DNA of 64,000 nucleotides. It comes from an uncultured Aquimarina sp. GTDB taxonomy: Bacteria > Bacteroidota > Bacteroidia > Flavobacteriales > Flavobacteriaceae. Made by a program: the position numbers and the translations under genes. The notes below the pieces were generated by a model, which worked only from the letters and a program-made list of their open reading frames with translations, was not told where the DNA came from and did not search any database. Positions 17,601 through 27,016 of this stretch are shown here, one piece after another. The stretch spans positions 62,001-126,000 of the forward strand of contig CANLMN010000006.1 of NCBI GenBank assembly GCA_947492105.1, given 5' to 3'. The first letter of the stretch is position 1. Each line of letters starts with the position of its first letter.

Positions 17601-18106
17601 AAGGCTAAAACAGCAATATCTTGGTAATAGGTAAACTTGGTTTCTGGCTTTGGAAGTGCTTTTTTTAACAGACGTCCTCCATCAACAATAAGCTCGCTAG
17701 AAACTACGGTTTGCATGGCATTTTCTTCGGTAACCCAAGGGCCGCCACTAGACGACCAGCCTGCACTATTATGAAATGCCAATTCTAAATCTAAACGCTT
17801 TGCTTCTGTGGCTGCAAAGTGAAATAAGTCTAACCATTCTTCGCTTAAATAGGTAATCCCGCCTTTTGGAAAACCTAAATGCACATTAAACAATTGCGCT
17901 TCCTGAATGCCTACGTGTTTCATGGCTTCTAAATCTTTTGTTATACCAGACTTAGAGACGTTACCACTTATCCAATGCCACCATGTTCTGGCTTTTGCTG
18001 CATTGGGTGGTGTTTTAAATCCTGCTTCTAAAGTAGTAGGTGCCTCTTGTGCATAGAGTATGCTACACCATAAAACAGTTATAATAATATATATTCTCTT
18101 CTTCAT
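14630..18106 (-). CDS. GH106 alpha-L-rhamnosidase with DUF3395-like repeats
   Basis: A 1158-residue exported protein (signal peptide ending ILYAQ). The N-terminal catalytic part has the GH106 hallmarks TWWHWISGNVSKSGITKDLE, SAGWSSSGGPWV, DSYEVGAQNWT, SVEPYWGPF and the NTWW segment before a Rossmann-like region. The C-terminus contains the family's beta-sandwich (GTAIYEKQF, GSVAVIAEVSVNGK, TNLWVNRLIGDE). Between about 770 and 920 lie two related segments starting LKIIKAEYG and LKIISAVFG that resemble DUF3395. The two neighbouring GH106 paralogues lack them. The enzyme should release alpha-L-rhamnose from non-reducing ends, probably after sulfate removal. It is the last of three GH106 genes in the direction of transcription and 2 bases from the PL25 gene. 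Confidence 0.9.
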   Translation of the reverse strand: MKKRIYIIITVLWCSILYAQEAPTTLEAGFKTPPNAAKARTWWHWISGNVSKSGITKDLEAMKHVGIQEAQLFNVHLGFPKGGITYLSEEWLDLFHFAATEAKRLDLELAFHNSAGWSSSGGPWVTEENAMQTVVSSELIVDGGRLLKKALPKPETKFTYYQDIAVLAFPKPKASVKVDGLDYKILSDRIRNHLLPDTKAISKDAIVKKERIIDISSKLSEEGVLEWEAPKGEWVILRIGHTPNGAKNRPAVDGGHGLEVDKMSKKALDAYWKAGVQPILNKLGDLVGETVTNCLIDSYEVGAQNWTTGFEQQFKKRRGYDMTPYLATLAGYYVDSGEVTERFQWDFRRTIGDAMAENYYGHFAELCHKNKLKFSVEPYWGPFDNMQVGAKGDIVMCEFWSGGYPFFDSSKFVSSIAHLNGSSIVGAESFTGIGGWDKHPATIKSIGDKAWAEGITRFIFHTYVHQPWDVAPGMALSYHGFDFNRLNTWWSQSKSYLDYLAKSQYLLQQGTNVAEVLVFTGDSSPNTAFLLPELKTAGYDYDLIGAHKLPELSVKNGKIVTKFGVAYEVLSLPESDWVTPKTLKVIEALVKKGATVIGHKPKKSPSLSNYPESDAYIRRTASALWDKGVIKTISVQEFLNEKKIVPDFSIAEANREDIGFIHRKTKDAEIYFIANAKKEKVAFTGRFKVANKSPEIWNAETGDIKKVAVWKSNDDGTINIPIALDSEQSVFVVFKENSVDKNHIVEADVKIEKPTPAPLSNLKIIKAEYGNFLQEGLIDITAKVTAEVKGGTLNFQMSRAFCDCDPAMGYVKEFRMEYQIGDKVEHVHAEEREFVKIDAGNQPLKIISAVFGKFKAETKGVPKNFEAFDVTKDIKAQVASEHLNIKISDELVHGKALKNATNFLKITFETDGNSRTTIIPEGEFLNLNRSVPASEIYKIKGTTIWKTPFSGRLSYTTASGKSKEVKVTVPKAIDLSDNWEVTFPLKNGTALKQQFTTLSSWSEVAEDDIQHFSGTAIYEKQFTLSKKQLCKDNAFELDLGSVAVIAEVSVNGKKVSTLWKAPFRVAIGDYVKKGQNTIQLKITNLWVNRLIGDEKEPLDYQRRGNKTKALPSWLSYPESRDSKRQTFSSWKHWKKDDELKMSGLLGPVQLQFYKKTAL

Positions 18107-18116
18107 AATCGACGCC

Positions 18117-21100
18117 TTATTTTGTTATTGTTTTTGAGGTTGTAATGCTTACAGGGCCTAACAAACCTGCGGGTAGTAATTTATCGGTCGCTTTTTGAAA
18201 CGAATAGGCACTAAAGGTTGTTCTAGGGCCTTCTGGAAGCGGTTTATTATGTCTGAACCATTCTGGCATTTTTACCATATCGCCTCTAAAATTAGAAGGG
18301 CCAAAACCCAGTTTATTTCTCCTAACATCGTATCCTGTTTGGTTGGGTAATTTTTCATCGCCAATTAAACGGTTGGTCCATTGGTTGGTTACCGCAATTA
18401 CCAATTCGTTTTCGCCTTCTTGTAATGCTGCTGTAACGTCTAGACTGTAAGGGGCTAACCAACTTACGCCTATAGGCTTTCCATTAAGCGTGACTTCTGC
18501 AATAACATGAACCTCGCCGAGATTTAGCGTAAAGTGTCGGTCTGCTTTCAACAGGCCTTTTTTTACATTAAACTTGGTACTATAAATGGCTGTTCCCGAA
18601 TAGTGTTTAATACCTTCGTCCTTATGGGTTGTCCAATCCAATAAGGTATTGGTTTTTAACTGCGCTTTGTGATGGTCTTCTTCACGGAAATCGATGGTCC
18701 ACTCGTTAGCAATAGCTATCGGTTTTGGTAAATCGGTAACGTTTATATTCCATTTTTCAGTCGTATTGATTAAGCTTGAATAGTTGCCGTTTTCGAAAAC
18801 TTTCATCTTCAATTTTTGATTGTTTTGATGTATTGAAAATAAAGGTGGCTTTGAAGCCGTTGTTTCTACAGCAGTAATTTGAGTTGCTCCTTTTGATGAT
18901 TTTTTAAACACCACAAACACCGATTCTTGAGGTTTTAGATGAATTGATATATCTGTTCTCCCCGCTTTATGAGAATAGGCTGCCAATTCAACAATTTCTC
19001 CACTGGTACTTTTCCATAATTCTGGTACTTTTCCGTCTACTAAAAAACTACATTCTAGCGTTTCAGATTCGGTTAAATTATGATTGTAAATGAAATAAAT
19101 ATCTTCATTCTCAGTACGTCTGTGGTAGTAATTAAAATCGGGTTGTCCTTTAACGATAAGGTCTTTTTTAATGTTATTCGCCTTAAATATACGTTCCCAT
19201 TCGTAAGTGCTATAGGTCTTTTTGCTAGACCAAATTGCCGCCACTAAGCTTTCAAATTCTGCTTGCATTGCGGCAGTACGTACATAACCCCCTAATTGCT
19301 TTGGCTTTTGGCCTATAATTAAAGCGCCTTGTGTTGCTAATTTTTCAAGTCCGCGTAATGTCTCTAAACTCATCGCCTGTTGTCTTGGCAATATCAGAGC
19401 GTTATAACTAATGCCATTAGGTAATTTTAATTGTCCATTGTCTACTTTTAAACGGCTGGTAATAACCTCAGCATTTACACAATCGTATTTATACGCTGCT
19501 GGCAATTGCGGTTTGAGTTGTTTTGGGTGAATGACATGGTTGGGCGCTCTATCGCCAACAAATACCAAGAGATCTACCACAGGATTTCCCTGTCGTAACA
19601 TATAGGAACCTCGTGCCAAATAACGAATCCATTCTGGGCCTGCATTGTCCCACCAAGTTTGGGTACGGTCTATGTGAGAGCCTACAAAACTCATAGACAT
19701 GCCTGGTTCTACATGGGTATTGGATTGGTGTGCAAAACGGTGAAACATGTATTCGTTAATACCGTTTGTCCACTCGTAATCGCCCTTTTGTTTGGCTAAA
19801 GCGGGATGAAAACTCCAATTTAATTTGGTACTGGTAAAGGCTTCTGCCGAAATTACATTTTTACCATATATGTGTCCCGAAGATACGGCGGCTCTTTTGT
19901 GCTTATTGGGTTTGCCTAACCAAAATTCGCCCATAGGAATATCGGCATTCCGCCCTGCATCTAAGCTGTTAAAAGGGCCTACAAAACCATAAGGTTCAAT
20001 ATAAGATAGCAGACCATCTTCATGACATAGTTCGGTAAAATAATCGAAATAATTGGTAACCATTAAATCACTGACCAAACGTTTCATATCCCAAAAGACG
20101 CCTTCAATTGTGGGAAGGTCTTCAACATATTTCCCTGCAAACAAGGGTAAAAACGGTACAAAATCGTAATTATAGGTCTTTTTAAAGGTCTTTTCCATAC
20201 CATCCGTCCAGTTTTGAGGACCTACCTCATAACTATCAATCTCTACATATTGCAAGGCATTAGGCGCATCTATTTTGGCTTGTTTTACCAATTTACCAAC
20301 AAAGGCATCGTAGTGTATTTTCAAGGCTTTACGGCTAAATTTATCGATTTCTAATCCTGTTCCAGCATCAGAAGCGGGTTCGTTTGTAGCGCCAGAAGCC
20401 GTATATCCAAAACGCATAACCGTCCAATTCCCTTTAGGTAATTTTGCTTTTAATTGACCTGAAGCATCCATTTTATCGGTCAAAACAATAATGTCGTCTT
20501 TTTTAATAAAGTCTTTGGCGTTTGGATTGCCTAGTGGCCTTTTATTTTTTCGGTAAGACGTAAATTCCAGTTCATTGCCTAAGATATAATTTGCAGAAAG
20601 CTGCATCTCATAAATACCTGCATCAAAATCGGTTTGCAGTCTGAAATAACGCGCTGTGATAGGTTTAAAATAATCTTTTACATAACATTCGTCCTTTCCT
20701 ATACGTTGTAATTTGGTGGTATGTGCTTTGGTGAAATTTACACCATCGTTAGATTTTAAAAGGGTAACGGTACCTTTTCGTTTGTTAAAAAATAGCGACA
20801 TCGATTGTATGGCATGTGCTTTCCCGTAATCGTATTGCACCCATTCCTTGGGTTTTAAGTCTGATAGGGTTGTTGTTTTACCGTCGGTTGCCAAGGCGAT
20901 GTCAAAGGTTGCACTTGATGTTGTGATTTTTGGCGCTACACTCGCGTCTATAAGTTCGGTCTCTAAGGTTGGATAAGCCACTACAGCAATATCTGTATAA
21001 AAATCATGTCGTGCTGGTGGTTGTGCGAGTTGTAATGTAACTTGTTTTCCGCCTTTTACAATTTGGCTGCTATGCACCACCACCTTCATAGCGTGTTCTG

Positions 21101-21485
21101 GTGTTACCCAAGGCCCTCCGCTAGAGGTCCACCCATCGCAATTGTGTACCCCAAAACTTAGTCCCAAGGCTTCACACTCTTTGGCTGCATGCGTTAAAAT
21201 ATCGCGGTGTTCTTGCGAATTGTACGTTACATCGCCTTCTGGTAAGCCCATAGACACGTTAAATACCAAAATACCACCTATGCCAGCATCTTTTATGGCT
21301 TTTAAATCTTTTGTAAACCCTGCTTTAGACATGTTATCGCTATTCACATGGTACCAGGTGCGTGGTTTTGAGTCCTGAGGCGGATTGATAAAGCCTGATT
21401 CGAGATGGCCTATTGCTGCTGGATTTTGTCCAAAGCCAATGGCTACAACAAAGAGCAGACTCCATAACAGATACTTTTTTATCAT
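18117..21485 (-). CDS. GH106 alpha-L-rhamnosidase with discoidin-like insert
   Basis: A 1122-residue exported GH106 enzyme (signal peptide near AIGFGQ). It shows the same hallmarks as its neighbours: TWYHVNSDNMSKAGFTKDL, CDGWTSSGGPWVTPEH, EIDSYEVGPQNWT, YIEPYGFVGPF, and a C-terminal sandwich with FTLNLGEVHVIAEVTLNG and VTNQWTNRLIGDEK. Residues of about 190-300 hold an inserted F5/8-type-C (discoidin-like) sandwich (YDYGKAHAIQSMSLFF to RYFRLQTDFDAG), a probable carbohydrate-binding module. The next GH106 upstream has the same insert, and the downstream one does not. Spacing is 10 bases downstream and 12 upstream. It should act on rhamnose-terminated oligosaccharides, but the linkage preference is unknown. 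Confidence 0.9.
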   Translation of the reverse strand: MIKKYLLWSLLFVVAIGFGQNPAAIGHLESGFINPPQDSKPRTWYHVNSDNMSKAGFTKDLKAIKDAGIGGILVFNVSMGLPEGDVTYNSQEHRDILTHAAKECEALGLSFGVHNCDGWTSSGGPWVTPEHAMKVVVHSSQIVKGGKQVTLQLAQPPARHDFYTDIAVVAYPTLETELIDASVAPKITTSSATFDIALATDGKTTTLSDLKPKEWVQYDYGKAHAIQSMSLFFNKRKGTVTLLKSNDGVNFTKAHTTKLQRIGKDECYVKDYFKPITARYFRLQTDFDAGIYEMQLSANYILGNELEFTSYRKNKRPLGNPNAKDFIKKDDIIVLTDKMDASGQLKAKLPKGNWTVMRFGYTASGATNEPASDAGTGLEIDKFSRKALKIHYDAFVGKLVKQAKIDAPNALQYVEIDSYEVGPQNWTDGMEKTFKKTYNYDFVPFLPLFAGKYVEDLPTIEGVFWDMKRLVSDLMVTNYFDYFTELCHEDGLLSYIEPYGFVGPFNSLDAGRNADIPMGEFWLGKPNKHKRAAVSSGHIYGKNVISAEAFTSTKLNWSFHPALAKQKGDYEWTNGINEYMFHRFAHQSNTHVEPGMSMSFVGSHIDRTQTWWDNAGPEWIRYLARGSYMLRQGNPVVDLLVFVGDRAPNHVIHPKQLKPQLPAAYKYDCVNAEVITSRLKVDNGQLKLPNGISYNALILPRQQAMSLETLRGLEKLATQGALIIGQKPKQLGGYVRTAAMQAEFESLVAAIWSSKKTYSTYEWERIFKANNIKKDLIVKGQPDFNYYHRRTENEDIYFIYNHNLTESETLECSFLVDGKVPELWKSTSGEIVELAAYSHKAGRTDISIHLKPQESVFVVFKKSSKGATQITAVETTASKPPLFSIHQNNQKLKMKVFENGNYSSLINTTEKWNINVTDLPKPIAIANEWTIDFREEDHHKAQLKTNTLLDWTTHKDEGIKHYSGTAIYSTKFNVKKGLLKADRHFTLNLGEVHVIAEVTLNGKPIGVSWLAPYSLDVTAALQEGENELVIAVTNQWTNRLIGDEKLPNQTGYDVRRNKLGFGPSNFRGDMVKMPEWFRHNKPLPEGPRTTFSAYSFQKATDKLLPAGLLGPVSITTSKTITK

Positions 21486-21497
21486 AATTTTAAAGTT

Positions 21498-24400
21498 CTA
21501 TTTTTTGATAATTTTTGTGCTTTTTAGGCGTACAGGTCCTAATAATCCCGCAGGAATAGTAGGGTCACCTTTTTTGTAAAACGGAAAGGTTGTAAATGTT
21601 GAACGCTGCTTTAGCGGTGGTGGTTCATTGTTTAAATACCACTCTGGCATATGACGCCTGCTATAGGTTGTTTCTTTAGGGAAATTTTCATCTCCAATAA
21701 GCCTATTGGTCCATTGGTTTGTCGTTTCTATAGTGATGTTATTTTCTCCCTTTACGATATACGATGACACCTCTAAGGTATGCGGTGCTTTCCAGCTAAT
21801 ACCAACCTCTTTTCCATTAATAATAACTTTAGCTGCAATGTTTACCTCCCCTAAATCTAAGGTCATTTTAATGTCCTTTTTAAGATGTGATTTTTGAATA
21901 CGAAATGTATTGGAATATAGGGCTGTACCTGAATAATATTTAATGCCTTCATTGGCATGAGACGTCCAATCGATAAGTTTAGGAAAGGTATATGTTTTCT
22001 TATCGGACTTAACATCTGGAAACGTCACCTTCCAATCTCCTGTAATCTCTATAGCTTTTGGCACCTCTTTTTCTGAAATAGCTACGGTAGTTCCATCACT
22101 TAAGGCTACGGCATAATCGCCCGCTTTTTCAACTTCAAAATGCAATACGTTTTCTTCCGACAAATAACTTTTAATATGATGTTGCGTTTTAAAGGCTTCT
22201 GGTTTTACGGAGCGTACTCTTGAAGATTTTTCTCTAAACACCACAAATATAGAGCCTTCTTTTGGTAAATGGATTAACGCTTTTGTTTTACCGTCCTCTT
22301 CTACATATGTAGCAAGTTTAGTAATCTCTCCCGTCGTTTGGTTCCACAACTCTGGTATTTTGCCAGTAACATTAAATGTGCAACTGTAACTTTTGGCGTT
22401 TTGTTCTGGATTATAGAAAAAATAGATGTCTTCAGTTTTCGTTTTCCTATGGATGTAATTAATAACTGTTCCATCTTCTATGTAAAGATCTTTAGGAATG
22501 TGATGTGCTTTAAAAATGGTATCCCAATCCTTAGGCAAATGCGTTGTTGGTTGCTCCCAAATAATATTGACTAAGCTGGTGAATTTTGCCTTATCGGCAG
22601 CAGTTACAGCATAGCCTCCTAAGGCTTCTGGTTTATTCCCTACAATTACAACACCCTGGTTGGCCAATTCTGCAATGCGTTGTAATGTAGATAGTTTAAT
22701 TTGCTTTGTATTTTTAAGGTATAATACATGATAGCTTATTCCATTAGGCAATACCATTTTAGAATTTTTAACCTGTATTCTATGCACCAATGCATCTGTA
22801 TTGATGCAATCAAAATTAATATGTTTAGGAAGTCTTGGTTGAAACCTATGCGCTTTAATAATTGAATTTGGCGAACCATCTCCTACAAAAACAAGTAAAT
22901 CTGAAACGGGATTCCCTTGGCGTAATAAGTATTGACCTCGTGCTAAATATTTAAACCATGCCTTACCTGCATTATACCACCACGTTTGCGTACGGTCTAT
23001 ATGCGATCCCCATTGGCTCATTGTCATGCCGGGCTTAACATGGGTATTGGCTTGGTGCGCAAAACGGTGAAACATAAATTCATTAATCCCTAAGGTCCAC
23101 GCCTTATCTCCTGTTAACTTTAAACTTCCTGGGTGGCCTTTCCAATTGATTTCTGGGCGGGCAGAAAACGCTTCGGCAGAAACTATATTCTTGCCATAAA
23201 TACGAGCGCCAGATACTGCTGTTCCGGCTTGAAAACGTTGATGCATCCAGAACTCTCCCATGGTAATGTCTACTTTTTTAGCTGCATCGAGTTCGTTAAA
23301 ATCACCATTGAAACTATAGGGCTCTACATAACTTATTAATCCATCTTCATGACATAGTTCTGTAAAATAATCAAAATAATTTTCGGTAATCATTTTGCTA
23401 TTAAAGTTGCGTATATCCCATAATACGCGATCACTGGTTTCGGCATCTTCTACATATTTACCAGCATAAAGTGGTAAAAATGGTAGCACATCGTAGCCCA
23501 ATTCATTTTTAAAACCATTTTCATAGCCACTTGTCCAATTTTGGCCACCTACTTCATAACTATCAATTTCTATATATTGCAAAGCATTTGGTGCCACTTT
23601 TTTTGATGCTGCAATGGTATTTCTTACGTAGCCCTCATAAAAATTTTTAAAGGCGGGCTTACTCATTTTATCCACTTCCCACCCTGTACCTTCATCTGAA
23701 GCAGGCACATTAAAAGCAGCGGTAATAGTGTACCCAAAACGCATGATCGTCCAGTTTCCTTTAGGTAATTCTGTTGTTAAATGCCCATTAGCATCCATCG
23801 CATTTGTGATATTAATAATGCTCTTTTTGGATATAATATGCGATTGGTCTACAGTTTTAATTTTTGGCATTTTGTGATTCTCTATTTTAAACAAAGAGGT
23901 TCTTGCCAAGGTTTTATTGATCTGTTTTAAATTACTTAATGTTATTTCTGTAGGTTGTAAAGGTACTTCTGAAACAATTCTGAAAAAACGTGACTTAACA
24001 CCATTAAAAGCCAGTTCTACAGCCCGCTCGTACTTTACGATAGGCATAGGCTTTATTTGTCTTACTTTTTTGTAATTGATACCATCTTCTGACGTCATTA
24101 AATGAATCGTTCCCTTTTTTCTTGGAGGTTGGTATAAACTTATATTTAAGGTATTTAAGGTAAACGGCTTGTCGTATGTAAAATCAATCCACTGCGGCTT
24201 CTTCTGCGTGGCATCCAAGTAAAGGTCTTTATCTATCTTTTGATCTGTAAGCAGTTCTAAATCAAGTCCTTTTTGAGAACTGCTTAATGTGGGTTTGTTT
24301 TCTAAGTCTTGTATATCGGCCTCCAAAGCAGGATAGGCAATTACAGCAACATCTTTGTAAAAGCCACCGCGCTGCGAGGGTTGTGGCAATTGCAAATTTA

Positions 24401-24875
24401 ATTTGCCACCTTTGGTAACCGTTTGGGTATAAGTGACACGTTTCATGGCATTTTCTGGTGTTACCCAAGGTCCTCCACTAGAGGTCCAACCATCACAGTT
24501 ATGCACGCCAAAACTCAACCCTAACCTTTCGCACTCTGCCGCCGCAAAAGCGGTCATTTCTATATGCTCTGGCGAATTAAAAATCGTGTTGCCTTTTGGT
24601 ACATAATGGGTGACATTAAACAAGATAATCCCTCCAATACCAACTTGAGCCATGGCTTCTAAATCTTTAGTCAATCCCGCTTTGGTCATATTACCACTCA
24701 TAACATGCATCCATGTTTTTGGTTTTACCGCATTTGAAGGGTTTTTAAAGCCGTATACCAAATCGTGAGTTTTTGATTGCTCAACTTCTGCCCTTTTATC
24801 CTGAGCGTGTAAACTGAATGTCACTAACATACAGATAAAAATAACATGCAAGAATGTGATGGTTTGTGTTTTCAT
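21498..24875 (-). CDS. GH106 alpha-L-rhamnosidase with discoidin-like insert
   Basis: A 1125-residue exported GH106 enzyme (signal peptide ending SLHAQ), clearly the closest paralogue of the gene just downstream. Shared segments include TWMHVMSGNMTKAGLTKDLE, CDGWTSSGGPWVTPENAM, IEIDSYEVGGQNWT, YVEPYSFNGDF, MFHRFAHQANTHV and IDRTQTWWYNAGKAW. A discoidin-like insert spans about 210-310 (PQWIDFTYDKPFTLNTLNIS to RFFRIVSEVP). The C-terminal sandwich ends the protein with TNQWTNRLIGDE. The pair probably arose by tandem duplication. The gene begins 24 bases after the PL8 gene. Activity should be exo-acting release of L-rhamnose. Confidence 0.9.
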   Translation of the reverse strand: MKTQTITFLHVIFICMLVTFSLHAQDKRAEVEQSKTHDLVYGFKNPSNAVKPKTWMHVMSGNMTKAGLTKDLEAMAQVGIGGIILFNVTHYVPKGNTIFNSPEHIEMTAFAAAECERLGLSFGVHNCDGWTSSGGPWVTPENAMKRVTYTQTVTKGGKLNLQLPQPSQRGGFYKDVAVIAYPALEADIQDLENKPTLSSSQKGLDLELLTDQKIDKDLYLDATQKKPQWIDFTYDKPFTLNTLNISLYQPPRKKGTIHLMTSEDGINYKKVRQIKPMPIVKYERAVELAFNGVKSRFFRIVSEVPLQPTEITLSNLKQINKTLARTSLFKIENHKMPKIKTVDQSHIISKKSIINITNAMDANGHLTTELPKGNWTIMRFGYTITAAFNVPASDEGTGWEVDKMSKPAFKNFYEGYVRNTIAASKKVAPNALQYIEIDSYEVGGQNWTSGYENGFKNELGYDVLPFLPLYAGKYVEDAETSDRVLWDIRNFNSKMITENYFDYFTELCHEDGLISYVEPYSFNGDFNELDAAKKVDITMGEFWMHQRFQAGTAVSGARIYGKNIVSAEAFSARPEINWKGHPGSLKLTGDKAWTLGINEFMFHRFAHQANTHVKPGMTMSQWGSHIDRTQTWWYNAGKAWFKYLARGQYLLRQGNPVSDLLVFVGDGSPNSIIKAHRFQPRLPKHINFDCINTDALVHRIQVKNSKMVLPNGISYHVLYLKNTKQIKLSTLQRIAELANQGVVIVGNKPEALGGYAVTAADKAKFTSLVNIIWEQPTTHLPKDWDTIFKAHHIPKDLYIEDGTVINYIHRKTKTEDIYFFYNPEQNAKSYSCTFNVTGKIPELWNQTTGEITKLATYVEEDGKTKALIHLPKEGSIFVVFREKSSRVRSVKPEAFKTQHHIKSYLSEENVLHFEVEKAGDYAVALSDGTTVAISEKEVPKAIEITGDWKVTFPDVKSDKKTYTFPKLIDWTSHANEGIKYYSGTALYSNTFRIQKSHLKKDIKMTLDLGEVNIAAKVIINGKEVGISWKAPHTLEVSSYIVKGENNITIETTNQWTNRLIGDENFPKETTYSRRHMPEWYLNNEPPPLKQRSTFTTFPFYKKGDPTIPAGLLGPVRLKSTKIIKK

Positions 24876-24899
24876 TTTATATAATCTACTAATTCTAAT

Positions 24900-27014
24900 C
24901 TATTTGTTACGTTCTAATGCCAATACAACGGATTCCCCTGCATGCACTCCTTGGGGCAATACAATTTTTAACTGGGTTTTGCCATTGTGGTAGGTGCTAT
25001 TTGCTGTTTTATAATTGCCTTGAAGCGTCACTGTTACCGTTTTTAAAATTTGTGCGGGATCGCTAACTGCCAACTGTAAATGGTCTGCTTTTTCTTCTAA
25101 TAAAAGCACGCAAGGGTGATCTACAGCAAGTCCGCCTTTAAGTTTTGAATTGCCTTTTTTATAAAAAACCATTCCTGCTAATGTTCCATCCACACTTTCG
25201 ACCGATTGAAATACCGCTGTATTGACAATTTTGAAAGGATGGTTTTCATGTAAACCCATCATTTTTTCTTCTGATGCATTTGGCACTAGAATATACGCAT
25301 AGGCTGCATTTGTAGGTCTTGTGCCATGGGATACCCACAGCTTAAAAATATGCTCTGTTAAAAGCACCGGACGGTAGCGTTTTGCCACCTTATTCCAACT
25401 GCCAACTAATATATTGGTTGCAATATTGGTGTTTTGATTTTTAGGAAAAAGGTAGCCAATGCTATCATGCAACACCCAATCTATAGCTGCATTTTTTTGT
25501 TTACGTATGGGCTTCTGGATGTGACCTGCTTTACTAACAACAACATTCCCTTTTAAAAAGGATTGGTTAATTGCAGTAGTGGTTTCTGCATTTTTATCTG
25601 ATGAAATATCAGTTCCCAAACACACAATAAAATCGTTAAACATGAACCACGATTTTTTGGCCTTTAGCCCATCTCTATCGTAATCCATTACTGCGATACC
25701 ATTTTGTCCATTAGAAACGCCACCAACAAATACGCCATTGGTTTTAAAATCTCTAAATTTAATAATAGGTAGTTTAGCGGTGTCTTGCGCAATGGTTGTT
25801 CCTGGAAGTTTTTTCCAATCCCAAAACGGAAATACATTTTGATAGGCCTGGTTGTTTACCGACAATAAGGCGAGTCCATCGCCCATATAATAGCCTTGGA
25901 TATTTTCGCTGTTTACCGACTCTGTTCCCACCACACGTTTAGAACTCATTTTAACAGAAAAGTAAAAGTCGTTACGACGGTGTACATGAAAATCTGATTC
26001 CCAAAAATGTTTGTTTCCTGATAAAACGGTGCTACTAATAGCTGCATCATAAGCCTTTGCATGAGGCTTATCTAACTGTTTCATCTGTTCTAAACAAACT
26101 TTTAAGCGTGCTGCTTTCTTTTGCTGTTCATCTTTGTAGAGATGTCGTCCTAAAGCGCTAACACCATAAGAATTGTTCCAGTATATCCATTGTTGCCCTT
26201 CTAAAACGTAATTTCTTAAAGTAGCTATTTTATGCTTTTCAAATTGAAAAGGGGTCGCATTTACAAACGCATAGCATTGTATCATATTTTCTAAATACCA
26301 CAGCCCATAATTGCCAAATTGCAATTGCGCACCGTGTTCGTGATAGGACCAATCGGCTTTAATGCCTACATTTTTAGAGACTTTTAATTCTTCTTGAATG
26401 GCTTTGCTTGCCTCGGCTACAGTTTCTACATCTCGTAATAACAAGGATTTTAGTAGTACATTGGTCGCTAACCACACTTTATTTTGCCCAGACATTTTTA
26501 TTTTGGCACGATTGGCGAGCTCAATCCCTTTATCGAATTGCGTTTTGGTCAATTCACTTTCCATTAGCAACAGCGTTGGCAGCAAAAATTTAGGCACCCC
26601 AATATGTTGATCGTGCCAATTGGCACTTAAAAAATCATGATCTAACCAATAGTCTAGGCTTTTGTGTATTTTTTTTGAAAGCGCTTTATCCTTATACAAT
26701 TTTGAACTTTTAGACGTATAGCTAATGGCTAAAATTTGCAGGTATTTTAAATGGTCTTTTACAGGCCATTCACTCTTTATTTTGGTGTTATAGTCTATCG
26801 TATTCCAAGAACCGTCTTCCTGTAAGGTGGATAATAGATGGTCTACAGTTTGCGGTTCTGCTTTGTGCTGCACATAATAATTTAAAACATTTTCATGCAA
26901 TTGCGCTAGTGCTTCTGGGTACAGCTGCTTTGTCTTCTTATTAGATGTATCACAACCAAATATGAGAAGAATAAAAACGCCTATGCCATATGTTCTAAAA
27001 TACTTGAGCGCCAT
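24900..27014 (-). CDS. PL8-type polysaccharide lyase, lipoprotein
   Basis: A 704-residue lipoprotein (lipobox IFGC at Cys21), close to the length of chondroitin AC lyase from Pedobacter heparinus. The N-terminal half is alpha-helical, with NWHDQHIGVPKFLLPT, SYHEHGAQLQFGNYG and YGVSALGRH. Asn178, His227, Tyr236 and Arg290 match the catalytic tetrad I recall for that enzyme (Asn175, His225, Tyr234, Arg288), including the 9-residue His-Tyr distance. The C-terminal half is beta-rich, as in PL8. PL8 enzymes break bonds to glucuronate in glycosaminoglycans or xanthan. In this locus the target is more likely a glucuronate next to rhamnose, or the protein could be a lyase-fold dehydratase trimming terminal uronates (both inferences). 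It sits between GH106 and GH2 genes in a tight operon. Confidence 0.85.
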   Translation of the reverse strand: MALKYFRTYGIGVFILLIFGCDTSNKKTKQLYPEALAQLHENVLNYYVQHKAEPQTVDHLLSTLQEDGSWNTIDYNTKIKSEWPVKDHLKYLQILAISYTSKSSKLYKDKALSKKIHKSLDYWLDHDFLSANWHDQHIGVPKFLLPTLLLMESELTKTQFDKGIELANRAKIKMSGQNKVWLATNVLLKSLLLRDVETVAEASKAIQEELKVSKNVGIKADWSYHEHGAQLQFGNYGLWYLENMIQCYAFVNATPFQFEKHKIATLRNYVLEGQQWIYWNNSYGVSALGRHLYKDEQQKKAARLKVCLEQMKQLDKPHAKAYDAAISSTVLSGNKHFWESDFHVHRRNDFYFSVKMSSKRVVGTESVNSENIQGYYMGDGLALLSVNNQAYQNVFPFWDWKKLPGTTIAQDTAKLPIIKFRDFKTNGVFVGGVSNGQNGIAVMDYDRDGLKAKKSWFMFNDFIVCLGTDISSDKNAETTTAINQSFLKGNVVVSKAGHIQKPIRKQKNAAIDWVLHDSIGYLFPKNQNTNIATNILVGSWNKVAKRYRPVLLTEHIFKLWVSHGTRPTNAAYAYILVPNASEEKMMGLHENHPFKIVNTAVFQSVESVDGTLAGMVFYKKGNSKLKGGLAVDHPCVLLLEEKADHLQLAVSDPAQILKTVTVTLQGNYKTANSTYHNGKTQLKIVLPQGVHAGESVVLALERNK

Positions 27015-27016
27015 AA

